DNA from: Humulus lupulus
Taxonomy: Eukaryota > Streptophyta > Magnoliopsida > Rosales > Cannabaceae
Length of the DNA: 64,000 nucleotides
Reading direction: 5' to 3'
Assembly: GCF_963169125.1 (NCBI RefSeq)
Contig: NC_084793.1
Location: forward strand, 215,724,652-215,788,651
In this document: positions 35,301 through 46,422 of the stretch, piece by piece
Layout: each line of letters opens with the position of its first letter
Numbering within the stretch: the first letter of the stretch is position 1
The notes under the pieces: generated by a model
Databases searched by the model: none
What the model was told of the DNA's origin: nothing
Seen by the model: the letters and a program-made list of their open reading frames with translations, nothing else
Made by a program: the position numbers and the translations under genes

Positions 35301-36164
35301 AATCAAACTAACACTATATAATATAAACTTCTTAGGAGAACAAAAAATACCTTTGTTTATACGATTACAGGAGTTGAATCCTGGACCATTTCCTCATTAA
35401 ACTACTTGAGTTAGCCACAAATAACTAGAAGACAAACTCGCCACACATATAATGGTGCATTACACAGAACAAAGTCCTAACTAAAACGACACAGTTAAAG
35501 TTAGTTTTCTTGTTGCATAAACTAATACCACCAACACGAGGGTTACACTATCAGCGCCAAAAAAAAAACATATGCAATAATTTGAAGAAGAAAAACACTC
35601 GTTCTGGCATCTAGACATAGTCAACTCTAACATTTATAAGCAAATGCATAAATTGCACATACTAAAAATAGAAAATTATAAACAACTTATGAAGCATAAA
35701 TACTGCTCCAAAGAAGTTTCTGATTTTTAACAATTACACAAGTCCTAGATCCCTTTAAACAGTTTGTAACTCTTTGTCTGCAGGTAACTAAATGTTTAAA
35801 ACCGAATTGAAACACAGAACAATTTAAAAATCATTATCCAACATTAAAGTTAAGTTGGTCTTTTTCAATGTAGTACCTGCTTAAGTTGACCCCGGCGTTT
35901 TGATAAGACAATAATCTGCTCATTGAGGGTCTTCCAAGCACGTGCTTCAAAGCAGAGTTGTAGAATGTCAGTGGCAGCCTTCTTGGTTCCTGCCACATCT
36001 CCAGCAAGCCTCATCTGCTTCTCCACATTGAGCAATTGCTCTATGGTCGCCTCCAAATTACCTCCTCCTTCCTGGAAGTTGAACAAATTCGTATGCATAA
36101 TTTACTTTTACAGTCAAATGAATCCCGCCAATGAAAAATCCGAATGAAAAGAGGGTATTACCAT
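29355..36164 (-). CDS. RPN5: 26S proteasome regulatory subunit RPN5 (PSMD12 homologue)
   Basis: A lid subunit of the 19S particle, with an N-terminal helical repeat solenoid and a C-terminal PCI domain. Eleven coding exons, all GT-AG: 36162-36164 (just ATG), 35877-36071, 32094-32201, 31904-32008, 31764-31820, 31446-31642, 30347-30446, 30165-30277, 29900-30053, 29738-29815, 29355-29573. The joined frame is open and gives 442 residues, the usual RPN5 length, with no break. Family tracts include [37 protein letters not shown] and the PCI tail [12 protein letters not shown]...[19 protein letters not shown]. The start codon is the last triplet of exon 1. Intron 2 (32202-35876) is enlarged by an LTR element. 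The exon 4 donor is gttggt, weaker than the others. Confidence 0.96.
32255..34859 (+). mobile_element. Gag-protease-only LTR retrotransposon (TR-GAG-like) in RPN5 intron 2
   Basis: 2605 bp with LTRs 32255-32642 (388 bp) and 34470-34859 (390 bp), each TGATAAG...CTATCA, and a perfect 5-bp duplication tcttg (32250-32254, 34860-34864). The internal region is only about 1.8 kb and holds gag and protease remnants with no RT, RNase H or integrase. It must have moved using another element's enzymes. It lies antisense to RPN5 and leaves the exons intact. Confidence 0.9.
32666..34356 (+). pseudogene. Gag-protease remnant of the intronic LTR element
   Basis: The N-terminus (32666-32950, [13 protein letters not shown]) is acidic, then Gln-rich coiled coil. 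A chromovirus-type gag core follows with [20 protein letters not shown] (about 33190-33250, another frame), then [14 protein letters not shown] (33307-33561). The zinc knuckle reads [17 protein letters not shown], where the second Cys has become TGA. The retropepsin core is [12 protein letters not shown], with Phe replacing the usual Ser of D-S-G. The reading ends at 34356. There are at least two frameshifts and several stops. Confidence 0.85.
34865..35876 (-). other. Remainder of RPN5 intron 2
   Basis: AT-rich intron sequence with no ORF or RNA gene visible. It ends at the exon 2 donor (gtacta). Confidence 0.8.
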
Positions 36165-36780
36165 ATTTAATTTAGTTTAGATCCCAATATACGATAACCA
36201 AATGAAAACCCTAGCAGAGAACTGCCTGTCACAAATGAAAACCCTAAGTTAGAGTAATTCAGTAATTCATACATAGTTTTATATTAAGCTCAGTTTTCCG
36301 GGAAAATGCATGAGAATTTTTTTTATGAATAATAATAATATAAAAAAAGAAATGCTTAGCCCATCAATAGATTCCTGGTAAAAAGAAAATTGAAATCTGA
36401 ATATGTCAAACCCTTGTCACTTAGAGGAAGCTATGATAGAAAACCAAACGGTAGTAAAGTTGCTAAGTTGATAATCTTTTCTTGGCAGAAGATTCTTGTG
36501 AACCAAAAAAAATACAACCAATACCATATCACTGAAAGTAAAGAAAGAACGGAAATTGTAAGAGTACCGTAAAGGTACAGAAATCCAAGATCAGTGTCCA
36601 ACGGTCGAAAAACCAGTCGCCGTGGAGTTGGGCTGAGCTAAGGGCAGATGGCCGTCAATGGCGCTTCGGATCCGATGGTGAGAGAAGAGTGTTTGGCTGT
36701 TGAGAGTTTATATCCGCGAGGTTGCCTCTTCCATCAAGAAATTAACAAATGCTTTTCCAAAACTGGTACTTGTCACGGGT
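36165..36780 (-). promoter_or_regulatory. RPN5 leader and promoter region
   Basis: Minus-strand ggatataaact (36704-36714) is a plausible TATA box for a start near 36680. A possible 5'-UTR donor (cctttacg then gtactc, near 36568) and acceptor (tgtgacag near 36222) suggest a leader intron. The ATG at 36164 follows ctaaattaaat. UTR splicing is inference. Confidence 0.5.
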
Positions 36781-37302
36781 AGTCCTCAAAATCTCCATTA
36801 CTTTGTTATAAGGTCCTCGAAATATTATTTATAACAATTAAATACTTTTATTAATAAATTGTAGAATAAAAAAAGTAGTGCATTGTTATATTTAGCACAT
36901 TTTAACAAAAGTATTACTCTAATGTTATTTTAAAAAGTGTGTCAAATTTGACATATGATAAAAATTGTGTTAATTTTGGCACAAGATATAGCATCGGTCA
37001 AATTTGGCCAAACAATAAATGTTACTTTTTTATTTACCATATTGTCACTAATTTATTAGTAAAAATTAATGACTAACCATATTATTTTTTTTATTCACTT
37101 TTTTACAATAAAAAATGAAAAATTAAATAATTTTTGTATATTATCAATCAATATCGAATGAATTGTTGACTTTATTTTTTTTTTGTTAATTTACATTTTG
37201 TGTATTGGAATACAATTGCAAATATTGAGCAAAATATAGCAATGCTCATTTTTTGTGCCAAATTTGGCACAAAATTTACATCTTACATTGGAGGTGGTCT
37301 TA
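36781..37302. other. Intergenic AT-rich sequence with a likely decayed MITE
   Basis: No gene. From about 36903 to 37302 there are partly inverted tracts (caaatttgac...ttttggcacaag against gtgccaaatttggcac), and the right end cattggaggtggtctta resembles Tourist-type termini. Too diverged to bound. Confidence 0.35.
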
Positions 37303-37655
37303 ACATTTTTTGACCATGTGTTTTATCCAATTACGTGGTTGGACACTGTGTTTTGACAAATGACTTTTTGGACACTATATTTTGTAAAATGGTTCAAATA
37401 GAACTCTAAACTCACTCAATTTTGGTCAAAGTTTTCTAAACTAAAATTACAAATAATTCATCAAACTAACAATTCAAAACAAAAACAAAAAATTTCTGCC
37501 TAACAATTGTGTTGTTACATTCAATTTTTTCTTTATCAAAATTGGGTTTATGGGTCTATTTGAACCATTTTACAAACACACAGGTTCAAAAGGGAATTTA
37601 TCAAAACACAGGGTCCAAACAAGTAATAAGATAAAACACAAGGTCCAAAAAAGTA
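37303..37655. mobile_element. Long-terminal-inverted-repeat MITE, copy A
   Basis: Arms of about 125 bp (37303-37427 and 37533-37655) are inverted imperfect copies sharing gttttat, ctgtgttttga and tgtaaaatggttcaaatag. The interior is about 100 bp and non-coding. The arms resemble those of the element at 41243-41618, so both belong to one family. The duplication here is not clear. Confidence 0.65.
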
Positions 37656-37823
37656 TACACTCTAATTATGTGTTTGACTCGTAATTGGGCCCACTGGTGT
37701 ATTAATTAAGGGAGGATAATTGTAATTACACATCATTAGGGAATTACAATACATGTAAATATCATTAAATTTGCCTTGTCAATTTGACATTTATAATTGA
37801 TAATTAAATCAATTATTTGAGAC

Positions 37824-39191
37824 TGTTGTCTGTGATTTCATCATTGGACATGTGGCAGTCATTAGAGAAGTAATTAGGCTCCTTTGGAGCTAATAAAGTC
37901 TTGTAGAGCTCACCTAGAGCTCCTTGGATCGCAGATTCCTCCCGACGCATTATTATATGTTTCCAGGTGTGGATGTCTTCAATAAGGTTGTGCAAAAGCT
38001 TTTGCAAACCGCCTAGCCCGAATAAACCGTCCAAACCAAACCAAATAAAAAAAAACTGACAAAAAATGTAACCCGAATAACCCAACAAAAATTCAAACCA
38101 TCCAATTATTATATTGGCCGATTTGGAAATTATATCAACCCGCCCAAATAACCCGAATAAACTTATTGAGAGTTTTTTTTCATTTATACATACATATATT
38201 GTATATATTATATGTAATATTAAATATTAATTTTAAATTTTTAACAATGAATTTAGAATAATGTTTTAAAGTTTCAATTTAGAATAATATGTCTAAGTTT
38301 GGAAGATGTATACTATACATTTAGTTTGTTGAATCTAATTATTTGAACATTTAAAAAAAAAAAAACTTAAGATTGGTTTGGACGAGTTAACCTGACCAAA
38401 ACACTTAAAACATTGGACGGGTTAAAGTTGGATTTTTGCAACCCGATTTTTACATTAGGTTAATTAAAATATGTTATAACCCGACCAAACCGACCAATGA
38501 ACACCCCTAGTCTTCAAGTTAGGGCACGTCCCGAGGACATTCGTTATGTTCCTCTCGTCTTCTTGATCAGTTAGTCCTCCAAACCTAGGAGTTTGTCCTG
38601 AGGAACTAGAGGGAATGCCAGATGCTAGTCGTACGAGCTTTGTATCATAGGTGCCCATCTGATATCTTCTTGTGCCCCAAGTAATGGTGTTGAGCCCGTA
38701 CACTCGACAATTGTCATGTCCCAATGCGCCACCTAACATGGGAAACTTTTAGGTGCATTCTGGCAGTGTTAGGGGCGAGTCTCCTGTAAGGTAGTGGGCT
38801 GCAACCTGCGAATTGGGCCCCGTGCGATACGCCTGGGCCCGCCACCTTAATTAGGGCACCCGAAGGTGTTAATTAGCATTAAACTCCCACATGATTGGGA
38901 ATATTTGTAATAAATCCCCATTAATGGAATTAATTGTCCCCAACCACTATAAATAGGGTTAGGCCATCCATTGTAAGGGACTTTTCATCCCACTTTTGTA
39001 CTCAAAGCAATATATACGCTTCCTGAAAAAATCTTCATTGAAGCTTGCCATCTCAAGCTTCAAGAACACTAATACTAAAGTCTCGTGGACTAGGGTTGTT
39101 TTATAACATGAATCACGTAAATTTTATGTCTTCCATCTGTATTTCTTTAAGTTCTTATTTAATTAGTTGATAGCGAAAAAGGCAGTCAACA
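37824..39191 (+). mobile_element. Solo LTR, Tat-like, interrupted by a MITE
   Basis: Starts tgttgtctg and ends gcagtcaaca, flanked by gagac / aagac (4 of 5). Without the nested MITE it is about 840 bp. A TATA (cactataaatagg, about 38947) is followed by a leader with the conserved hairpin at 39082-39118. Its TATA-to-hairpin layout matches the other Tat LTRs. No internal domain is attached. The start is less certain than the end. Confidence 0.6.
37983..38509. mobile_element. hAT-type MITE
   Basis: 527 bp bounded by perfect 8-bp direct repeats gtcttcaa (37975-37982 and 38510-38517). Termini taaggttgtgca and the complement of the right end (taggggtgttca) match at 9 of 12 positions. An 8-bp duplication and the ggtgttca-type end fit hAT elements. 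There is no ORF of note. It sits within the solo LTR. Confidence 0.75.
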
Positions 39192-40292
39192 AAGACTATT
39201 AAACTTGATTTGATAAGAGACGCATGGGGACCATCGATCCATGAATACAAGTTTTAATAAATTCTCGAGAGTTTTTATATTAAATAAATTATCTCACAAT
39301 TTATTAATTTTTTATAACTTCACTATAGATTTGAAATTTAACTCTTAAATTCATAGAACAATCTTACTCGCATAAAGTCATTATCCATTGTTATAATCAT
39401 TATCGTCAGTTAATCTTGTATCGACGACTTACTAATGAGCTAGGTATAAATTATCGTTTTACCCATTATCAGTATTTTATTCTTAACCACTACTAAGTCT
39501 CTTATAAATGATAAATTCGTGAACTTAATCACAGATATGATGACTCAATCATTTGACCATTTGGACTAAGCTATTAAGAAAGTCATATTTTCACTTCTCA
39601 TATAGAAGCTATAGATTTCATATCTATGATACATACTCTCATTCAATTATATTAATGGACATCCAAAATGTAAGTATAGGCTATGTTGTAGGGTAGGTTT
39701 TTAACAATCAAATCAAAAAATTCACTTAATACAATTAATAGAAATAGTATCACTAAGAATTTAGATCGACTTGACATCTAATCAATGTTGTAACTCTAAT
39801 TAGATTCGATAATAATGATACTTATTTATATATCAATTATCAGTGTTGGTCCTAGTCCAATGTAACAAAATATATTGGATCTTATCAACTTAGCTAATGT
39901 CACAGACACAACATCACACTTAGTGTATAAGTAGATCATACCGTAGATTAACAAAACAGTGAAAATTTTATACACTAATTTAAGCAAATAATCATGTAAT
40001 AAAACAAAAAAGCAATGTAATTGATAGAAAAAAATAGTTTCTATTTCTTTATTGATAATCAAAAGTATTACATTAGAAATGTGGTTGTATAAAAACATAA
40101 AACTCAACACTAATAACATTCATAAATAATACCCAATAACTTTTTTCAAAACTAGATTAATAAGGTTTTCACATAAAACATATTCAATATGAGTTATGAG
40201 TTAGAAATCACTGTCTACATATAACACATATTAGATTATATCAAACTCAATTTAAAAAAAAAAATGAATCTTGCTTAGTCCATGTTAAATTC
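39192..40292. other. AT-rich sequence, probably decayed retrotransposon
   Basis: No gene. The texture and tracts read on the minus strand are reminiscent of non-coding parts of copia-type elements, but no domain, LTR pair or duplication can be shown. The 97-residue minus ORF (39826-40119) has no recognisable domain. Confidence 0.3.
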
Positions 40293-40954
40293 TGTTAGAA
40301 ATTTAAATAAAGAGTATGGAGAAAATTAACAAACATAATAATATATTATTAATTGAAGAACAGGAAAAAATAAATACAAAATAATAAATTATAAAACTGG
40401 TAATTGAAAAGAAAGCTGAGGCACGTAAAATACGCTTTCCTTAAAGCAGATTTACCCCCTCTACCTGATTGGTGTTAGAGGATACGTGAGCAACCACTTC
40501 CCAGGATACAATGACTAACGAGTAGAGGAATATACCACTTTCACTACTCCAGCGAACTCGGATTAATACCTCCACTCTATCACCTTAAGACTTACGAAAA
40601 ACAAAGAAGAAGAAGACAAGAGAGTTTTTTAGTGAGTGACTCTATTTGTTGGTGTCTCTAGAATGAAAGGTGAAGCCTCCTTTTATAGGCTTCATATGGG
40701 GTGGAATACCAAGTGTGGACACAAGGGAATTAATGCCAAAAATCCCACAAAATTAGTGATATTGATCAATCACAATCTTTACCATAATTTCTTATATCAA
40801 TCAGAATATTCACCATTATTACGGTGATTGCATCCTTGACCAAATCTGCATTTATTAGCAGCTATCAATAGACCACATTTAAAGCATCAATTTTCCATTC
40901 ACACATTAGCCTAAATTGGCTATTTATTATATATAAAATATAATTTTTCCAACA
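40293..40954 (-). mobile_element. Solo LTR, copia-like
   Basis: 662 bp, TGTTAGAAA...TTTCCAACA, flanked by perfect 5-bp repeats aattc (40288-40292, 40955-40959). In minus sense a TATA (cctataaaagg) lies near 40680. There is no partner LTR or coding region, so this is a solo LTR. The short length and TGTTGGAAA-type start fit Ty1/copia. Confidence 0.8.
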
Positions 40955-40959
40955 AATTC

Positions 40960-41242
40960 AACGTAACCAAAACAAAGAGAAAAGTCACTCGATGTTAAAT
41001 GGCCATTGACTTTGTGCTTATTCAAATTTTATATATTATAATAATTCAAATTAAAGACCACCATCACCTCGTTATGGACCAAAACATAGTCTAGAGACAA
41101 ATGGAGGGAGCAATGTAAAGTTTAGATTTGAACTTTTCCATTTTTATGACACCAATTCTCTCTTTCTTTGTTTCTTTTATATATGGATTCAAAAATAAAA
41201 TATAAAATTATTAGTTAAAGATTCATTTTTCATTTATAAATA
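40960..41242. other. AT-rich spacer
   Basis: Nothing recognised. The last nine bases of the block form the left duplication of the next element. Confidence 0.5.
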
Positions 41243-41618
41243 GGAAAAATAGTATTTTGGCCCCAATATTTTTTTCGAATATGCAATTGGTCTCTTTGTT
41301 TTATTAAACAAAAATTCAGGCCTTGTGTTTTAAAAAAATGGATCAAAATAGTACTCGAGACCCAATTTTAGTCCAAATATTTTCAAATATAAAATCAATT
41401 ATTTGATCATTGGTGATGCGATAGATTCAGAGAAATAGAGAAGATAGTCAAGGAGCTAAGAATAAAATATTATAATTGAATATATTTTGACCAAAATCGG
41501 ATTTACAGTACTATTTTGATCTATTTTGTAAAATACAAAGTCTGAATTGTCATTTAACAAAACACAGAGGTTGGTCGCGTATTTGAAAAAAATACAGAGA
41601 TAAAATTGGTATTTTCCC
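41243..41618. mobile_element. Long-terminal-inverted-repeat MITE, copy B (9-bp TSD)
   Basis: 376 bp from ggaaaaatag to attttccc, flanked by perfect 9-bp repeats ttataaata (41234-41242, 41619-41627). Arms of about 140 bp are imperfect inverted copies (ggatcaaaatagtac against its complement; cagactttgtatttt-type tract). It is homologous to the arms at 37303-37655. The 9-bp duplication suggests Mutator-like mobilisation. Confidence 0.8.
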
Positions 41619-41627
41619 TTATAAATA

Positions 41628-42330
41628 TTGGCTCCACATATTATTTTATTACAAATGACAAAAACATCACAAAAAGAATATAAACCAATTTGTTTGCATC
41701 ATTCTAATATATAAACAATTTCATACACCTAAATTTAAATAAGAGACAAATGCAGCAAATTTCAAAAGACCTTCATTACATATAGCAAGTCTCAACAAAT
41801 AATCAAAATGACCAAGGAAAAGCCTAACACCTCCACAAATTGATCTAATTATCATAGAACAAAATAATAGAAAAAGTTACCATATACTAGATTGTTTTGT
41901 TTTCTGGGTTTTGGAAGGTTGAATCTGGGTTTTGGGAGGTTGAAGCAGCCGTGAATCAATGGAGAAGGAAATTGAAGGTTGGAAATATCATACCTAAGAG
42001 GTGAAAATGAAGCTCCTCCTAATTATAGTAAGCCCCTCTACACTTGACTGGTTTTGTTTTCTTTAGATTTATAGGGTTATTGATTTTGAAGTTGGTCTGC
42101 AATGATGATGGTGAAATTGGTAGATAAATCATTAAAGTGAGTTTGTGTTGGTTTTAAAAGTATAAATCATAGTGTGCAACAGAAGGTGTATTATGAAAGT
42201 TTCTTTCTAATACCGAGCTAGGATCAATATATATATATATATATATATATATTAAATCATGAACACAAGAGATAGATTCAAATATAATACATCTTGTAGT
42301 ATGTTAAGTGCCATCACTATCTTTTAATAT
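41628..42330. other. Intergenic sequence with an (AT)n microsatellite
   Basis: No gene is supported. A perfect (AT)13 run lies at 42227-42252. Short G-rich phrases near 41900-41960 (ctgggttttggaaggttgaa, twice) form a small imperfect repeat. Confidence 0.6.
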
Positions 42331-43170
42331 ATATATATGGACTGGTTTTTTCTTCAACTACAAATAAACAGATGAAGCTTAAAGAAAATAAGAATCACAC
42401 ACAAGGTTTTACGTGGTTCAGGCTATTAATTAGCCATAATCCACGAGCCAATTGTATTGAGGAAGAAGTTGAAAAGCTCAAGTTCTCTAGAGATTTAGGC
42501 AGCGTTTTTGCATGCGCTAAGGTTGGAATCCTTTTACAAGTGACACCCTAGTCCTATTAATAGGTGGCTGAGGGGGTTAAGCTCATTAATGGGAGTTGAT
42601 TACAATAATATTCTCTTAATGGGATTAGATTACATGTAAATTAAGGTTTTCTTCCCATAAGTTAGGCTTTTGGACCCCATTTGCTTGTCAATAGGCCCAC
42701 TACGAGGTGTATAAGCCCACGACCTTATTGGAAAGGGTGAATTTTGGTACTGTTAGGGGGTAGCTGCACGTATCCCATGTTTGGGCGGCATCTTGGGACA
42801 TCCCATTTGTTATGATTGGTTAAACACATAGTGAAATTCGTTAGGCACGAAGAGGTGCAAAAACCATAACGATTACACGAAAGTCAAGATGTGAGAGTTG
42901 ACTTTTGATATATGCATTTATAAATCATATTTTTGGGTCCAAAGTGTTTCTTTGGAGTATATAAGAGTACCCAAAAAGTTTGGGAGCATTTGGGAATATT
43001 TTGAGCCAAGTTTTGGAGCGCCAAGTCAGTGGGACATGTGTTGCTTCACCGCTGGGAGGCTACACGTCTATTTTTAATCTTAATAATTATGGACTTAGAT
43101 TTTGTACACTAAATAATTATTAGGGTTAATTTGGATGTAAGAAATAATATTTTTACAAATTTATGAATTG
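42331..43170 (-). mobile_element. Tat-like LTR fragment
   Basis: In minus sense this carries a TATA-like ctattaatagg (about 42556), then a leader with the conserved hairpin at 42411-42447, and ends near gttgaagaaaaaaccag, which resembles the LTR termini of element 1. The far (U3) border could not be fixed. No duplication was found. Confidence 0.5.
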
Positions 43171-43173
43171 TAT

Positions 43174-43506
43174 TGATTAAGGGTAAAAAATGCGCATTTA
43201 TTGATATTAACTGTCAAAATAAATTAAGTTTTAATTAATGTTTTCATAGAATTAATGTGATATGTTTTATAAATGAAAATATTTAATTTGAATTTAATTT
43301 TTTTTCATTTTGTAGGAAAATGATACATTTTTTGCTGAATAAAATAAAACAAAAAGAAAAGGAAGTAAAAGTGGAAGAAAATGTAGAAAGTTGACATTTT
43401 GAAGAAGTCAATCCCAAATTGAAAAAATCTAATCCAATTCATGAAGATGTCATGTCACCAATCCATGCAATTTCTTCTCTACCAATAAGAGATGTCAATT
43501 ACAACT
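43174..43506 (+). repeat. Dispersed repeat homologous to 601-860
   Basis: From tgattaagggtaaaaaatgc onward about 250 bp match the start of the LTR-like block at 601 (aaaatgc-cattt, aataaatt-agtttta, ttaatgtgatat, ttgtaggaaa). It is cut at 43506 by insertion of Tat element 3, so it is older than that element. Confidence 0.65.
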
Positions 43507-44197
43507 TGTTGACGCAGTTTTTCGCCAACAGTGAATCAAGAAAATAACAAGGTTGAATTAGTGCTTGATGGTAAACCGAAGTAAGAAAATTACTCTCAAG
43601 AACACTGGTCTTTTTACGTGGTTTAGTGGTTAAAATCCACCTAGTCCATGAGTTTATATTATTACTGTTTTTCTCTCTCTATTTGGACAGAGTCTTGGTA
43701 TTTTAGAATAATCCTCTCCTTTTCCTGTCCAATATTCTCAACATTTATAGATAAATTCCTTGGACAGGTTTGGGTAACCGCGTGAGTCAAACACGGATTT
43801 GCGTATATATTACATTTATTATGAAATATTCATATTTATACTAGGATATGATCTGATTATGAAATAAATAATCTCCTAATATCTGGGACATTAACTATCA
43901 CAAACTGACCATAAATGAACGTATAAAGTACCGAGTGTTTGGGGATCCGTGGACACGCCATATCTCCAAGTTACCACGAGCTGCATGCACCGTCGAGCTC
44001 GTATCATGGAGGTCGTGCCTTATAAATATTACAAGCTCGCACTTTTCAATTTATGCATCCCTAGCTCGTGCAATTGTCATGAGAACCATGCTATCAACGT
44101 GGAGGATACCTGGACTTATAGGCTATTCCTTCCCTGTAGTTACCTGCCATCTGTACACGATCTGAGTAAAAGACTCGTGCTGAAATTAGGATACACA
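43507..44197 (-). repeat. Element 3 left LTR
   Basis: 691 bp, TGTTGACGC...GATACACA. Leader hairpin at 43616-43652. Followed directly by the polypurine tract tttgccccccaag. Confidence 0.85.
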
Positions 44198-44210
44198 TTT
44201 GCCCCCCAAG
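44198..44210 (-). promoter_or_regulatory. Polypurine tract of element 3
   Basis: Element-sense cttggggggcaaa abuts the 3' LTR. It is the same core as in element 2. Confidence 0.8.
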
Positions 44211-44465
44211 TCCCTGTTCGTGGTTTACGATGTCATCTTCTGATCTACACAGTAGGGACTTGTAGACTTCTATTGCAATTTCCCACACTTGTCCACTACT
44301 CGAGTACTGGACATGTGGTACATTACCATTGGCGTCTGTTCGGGTTTCGTGGACTGCAATAATGGTCTTGTCAACTTTTTGCTGCCGTTTTGTCCTTTGA
44401 AACACAGCCCTTCAGATCTTGTACTGACCAAATCGGATGGCTCGCATTGATTTATGTCGTTTGCG

Positions 44466-44474
44466 TATAAATAG
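44466..44474 (+). promoter_or_regulatory. TATA box of the element 3 antisense gene
   Basis: tataaatag about 270 bp inside the LTR edge, followed by a C/T-rich leader that element 2 interrupts about 190 bp downstream. Confidence 0.6.
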
Positions 44475-44658
44475 AAGAGACAATGATCACAATTCATCAC
44501 CTTTTATTCGAAAACTTTCTCTATCTTCTCTCTTCTGTGCTTTTCAGACCTTCTTCTTTCTTAGAGAAAAGAAAACCCAAAAACTCTTCGTTGCAAGATC
44601 TCTCCGACATCCAGTTGTTCGATTACTCAGGAGTGAGTCTTCCAGGCCTTGCGAAATA

Positions 44659-44663
44659 TACTT
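44659..44663. repeat. Target-site duplication of element 2 (tactt)
   Basis: tactt at 44659-44663 and again at 57271-57275, immediately outside both LTRs. Confidence 0.93.
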
Positions 44664-45439
44664 TGTTGACGCGGTTCTTCGGCAACAGATAATTAAGAGA
44701 AGAAGAGAAAGAGATTAGTACTAAAAGTAGAACCGTCACAGATAGGAAATCTTTGGGGAAAGAACTAGGTGACTCGAGACACGTTTTTAAGTGGTTCGAA
44801 GGTTAAAATCCTTCTACTCCACTAGTCAATATTATTGATATTCTCTGGGTAATTGGTTTACAAAGTATATAGTTCTTCAAAGACTATTTTTTCCAACCCC
44901 TATCAACTCCCAGGGTCTCCATATTTATAGGAGAAGGCACCTGGAAGTTGGTAGGGAGGTCATCCCGTGACCTTACCATATATCACATCAAGTCTGTGAT
45001 ATTCATGATTAATTCCTAAACCTGACACACAAGTGTGGTCTAATCAGTATGGAAGGAGATAATGGGCCGCACGGCCCAACTCGTCCGTGGGTGTCTGAAT
45101 ACGCACGTTCCTGCTGCGTGTCCGAGAAGTCAGGGGGATATCGGACACGTGATGGCAGGAATATGCACGTTTATCTTGCGTGTTGACTTCCCATAGGGTC
45201 AGAGCTTCCTGGGAAGCTCGCTACCGGAGCAGTTCATAACCCGAGCTTATCCGTCCGTGGTCGTCGGATGTTGTTCCCAGCTCCTGGGGCAACAAGTGCG
45301 AGCTGGAAACAGGACCCCCTCGAGCTAGAAAGGGCCCGTCCTGGAAATAGACCCTCCGGCCTGTGGGAGCCTCGGACTAAATCATGTTTAGTCCGAGGCT
45401 CGTCCTGCTAAACAGCCCGTGGGAAAACCAGGGCGTACA
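44664..45439 (-). repeat. Element 2 left LTR (3' LTR in element sense)
   Basis: TGTTGACGCGG...GCGTACA, 776 bp. Minus-sense TATA at 44921-44930, leader hairpin at 44789-44824, and a perfect 14-bp inverted repeat with a 5-nt loop at about 45368-45400. Confidence 0.95.
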
Positions 45440-45452
45440 TCTGCCCCCCAAG
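45440..45452 (-). promoter_or_regulatory. Polypurine tract next to the element 2 3' LTR
   Basis: Element-sense cttggggggcaga lies directly before the 3' LTR. Confidence 0.85.
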
Positions 45453-45689
45453 CTCCTGCTCGTGGTCTATGACGTCAGATATGGGAGACCATAGTAGGGG
45501 CTTTTAGACTTCCCCCACAACCCTTCGTATTCCATGCTTTTCGTAGGCGTCTGAAACGTGGAACGCCGTGGGTGGCGACGGTACACTCTACGAGAACCGC
45601 ATTAAATGGACTAGCCTACTGTCCAGCCATCGTTTCACATTTCGAGTGGAGGGTCTCCCAAGAGCCTTTTACACGTGATCCTTCCCTTG

Positions 45690-45697
45690 TATAAAAG
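45690..45697 (+). promoter_or_regulatory. TATA box of the element 2 antisense gene
   Basis: tataaaag about 250 bp inside the LTR edge. The leader exon would end near 45918, where the 5'-UTR intron donor reads ataagt instead of gtaagt. The acceptor is gatag at 46414, 8 nt before the ATG. Confidence 0.65.
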
Positions 45698-46422
45698 GGG
45701 GTGGTCATCCCACGCACGGGCCACCTTACCATTCAAAACCTCTCAAATTTCCTTCTTTTCTCTTTGACCTTCCGAAGAACGAAACCCTCATTTCCATTGC
45801 TCTCATCTTCTCCGTTCACAAAGCTTAAGCGTACGAGTTCCTTCAAAGCCTTGGAGGCCACTGTACCAACGAAGCTCCTACCAGCGCAACAACCTCGCTC
45901 ACCATCTAACCATATACTATAAGTCTTCTGTCCCTGTTTATTTTTGAAAGCATGCCACTGTAGCTTAGGTAAAAAATTTTACTGTAGCCACATGCAGAGG
46001 TTTTCTGGGTCGCGCGGATATGGAGGGTGACAGCCCTTCTTAGATTAGGGCACACTTGCCATGGGACATCGTCTTAGAATATGGGTTCCATGGTTCTCTC
46101 TTAAGAACAATTTCTGGGTAGGACCCTTAGGAATTTTGGGTGCAAAAACCGGGTAGCTTAGGGAGTACGCCTTAAAAGCGGTTTTGCCACGCCTTGCCTG
46201 TTGAAACTTTCCCCCCAAGGCAATGTTTTACTCTGAGTCCTCTGACACACGAATTCCGAGTAATCTGGGATCTGTTGAGGGCATAGACGCGTGTTCCTTG
46301 GAACGCGTGGCACCACTCTCCACGGGCTGGGCTTACCCCAGCTCGTGTACTTAATATTTGCTTCACTCTCCTGCTTGGGTCGCCTTTTCTAAAGTGTTTT
46401 CTTTTGTTCGATAGGCGACCAG

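Noticed and set aside
39826..40119. 97-residue minus-strand ORF rich in Leu/Ile/Tyr
   Set aside because: AT-rich sequence between LTRs, with no conserved domain. The hydrophobic look is expected from TTA/ATA-rich DNA.
42227..42252. (AT)13 as a TSD or element border
   Set aside because: A simple microsatellite; no paired copy or element end is attached.
45919..46414. AT-AC (U12-type) intron in the aORF leader
   Set aside because: The donor lacks the ATATCC consensus and the acceptor is AG. A G-to-A change of gtaagt is simpler.
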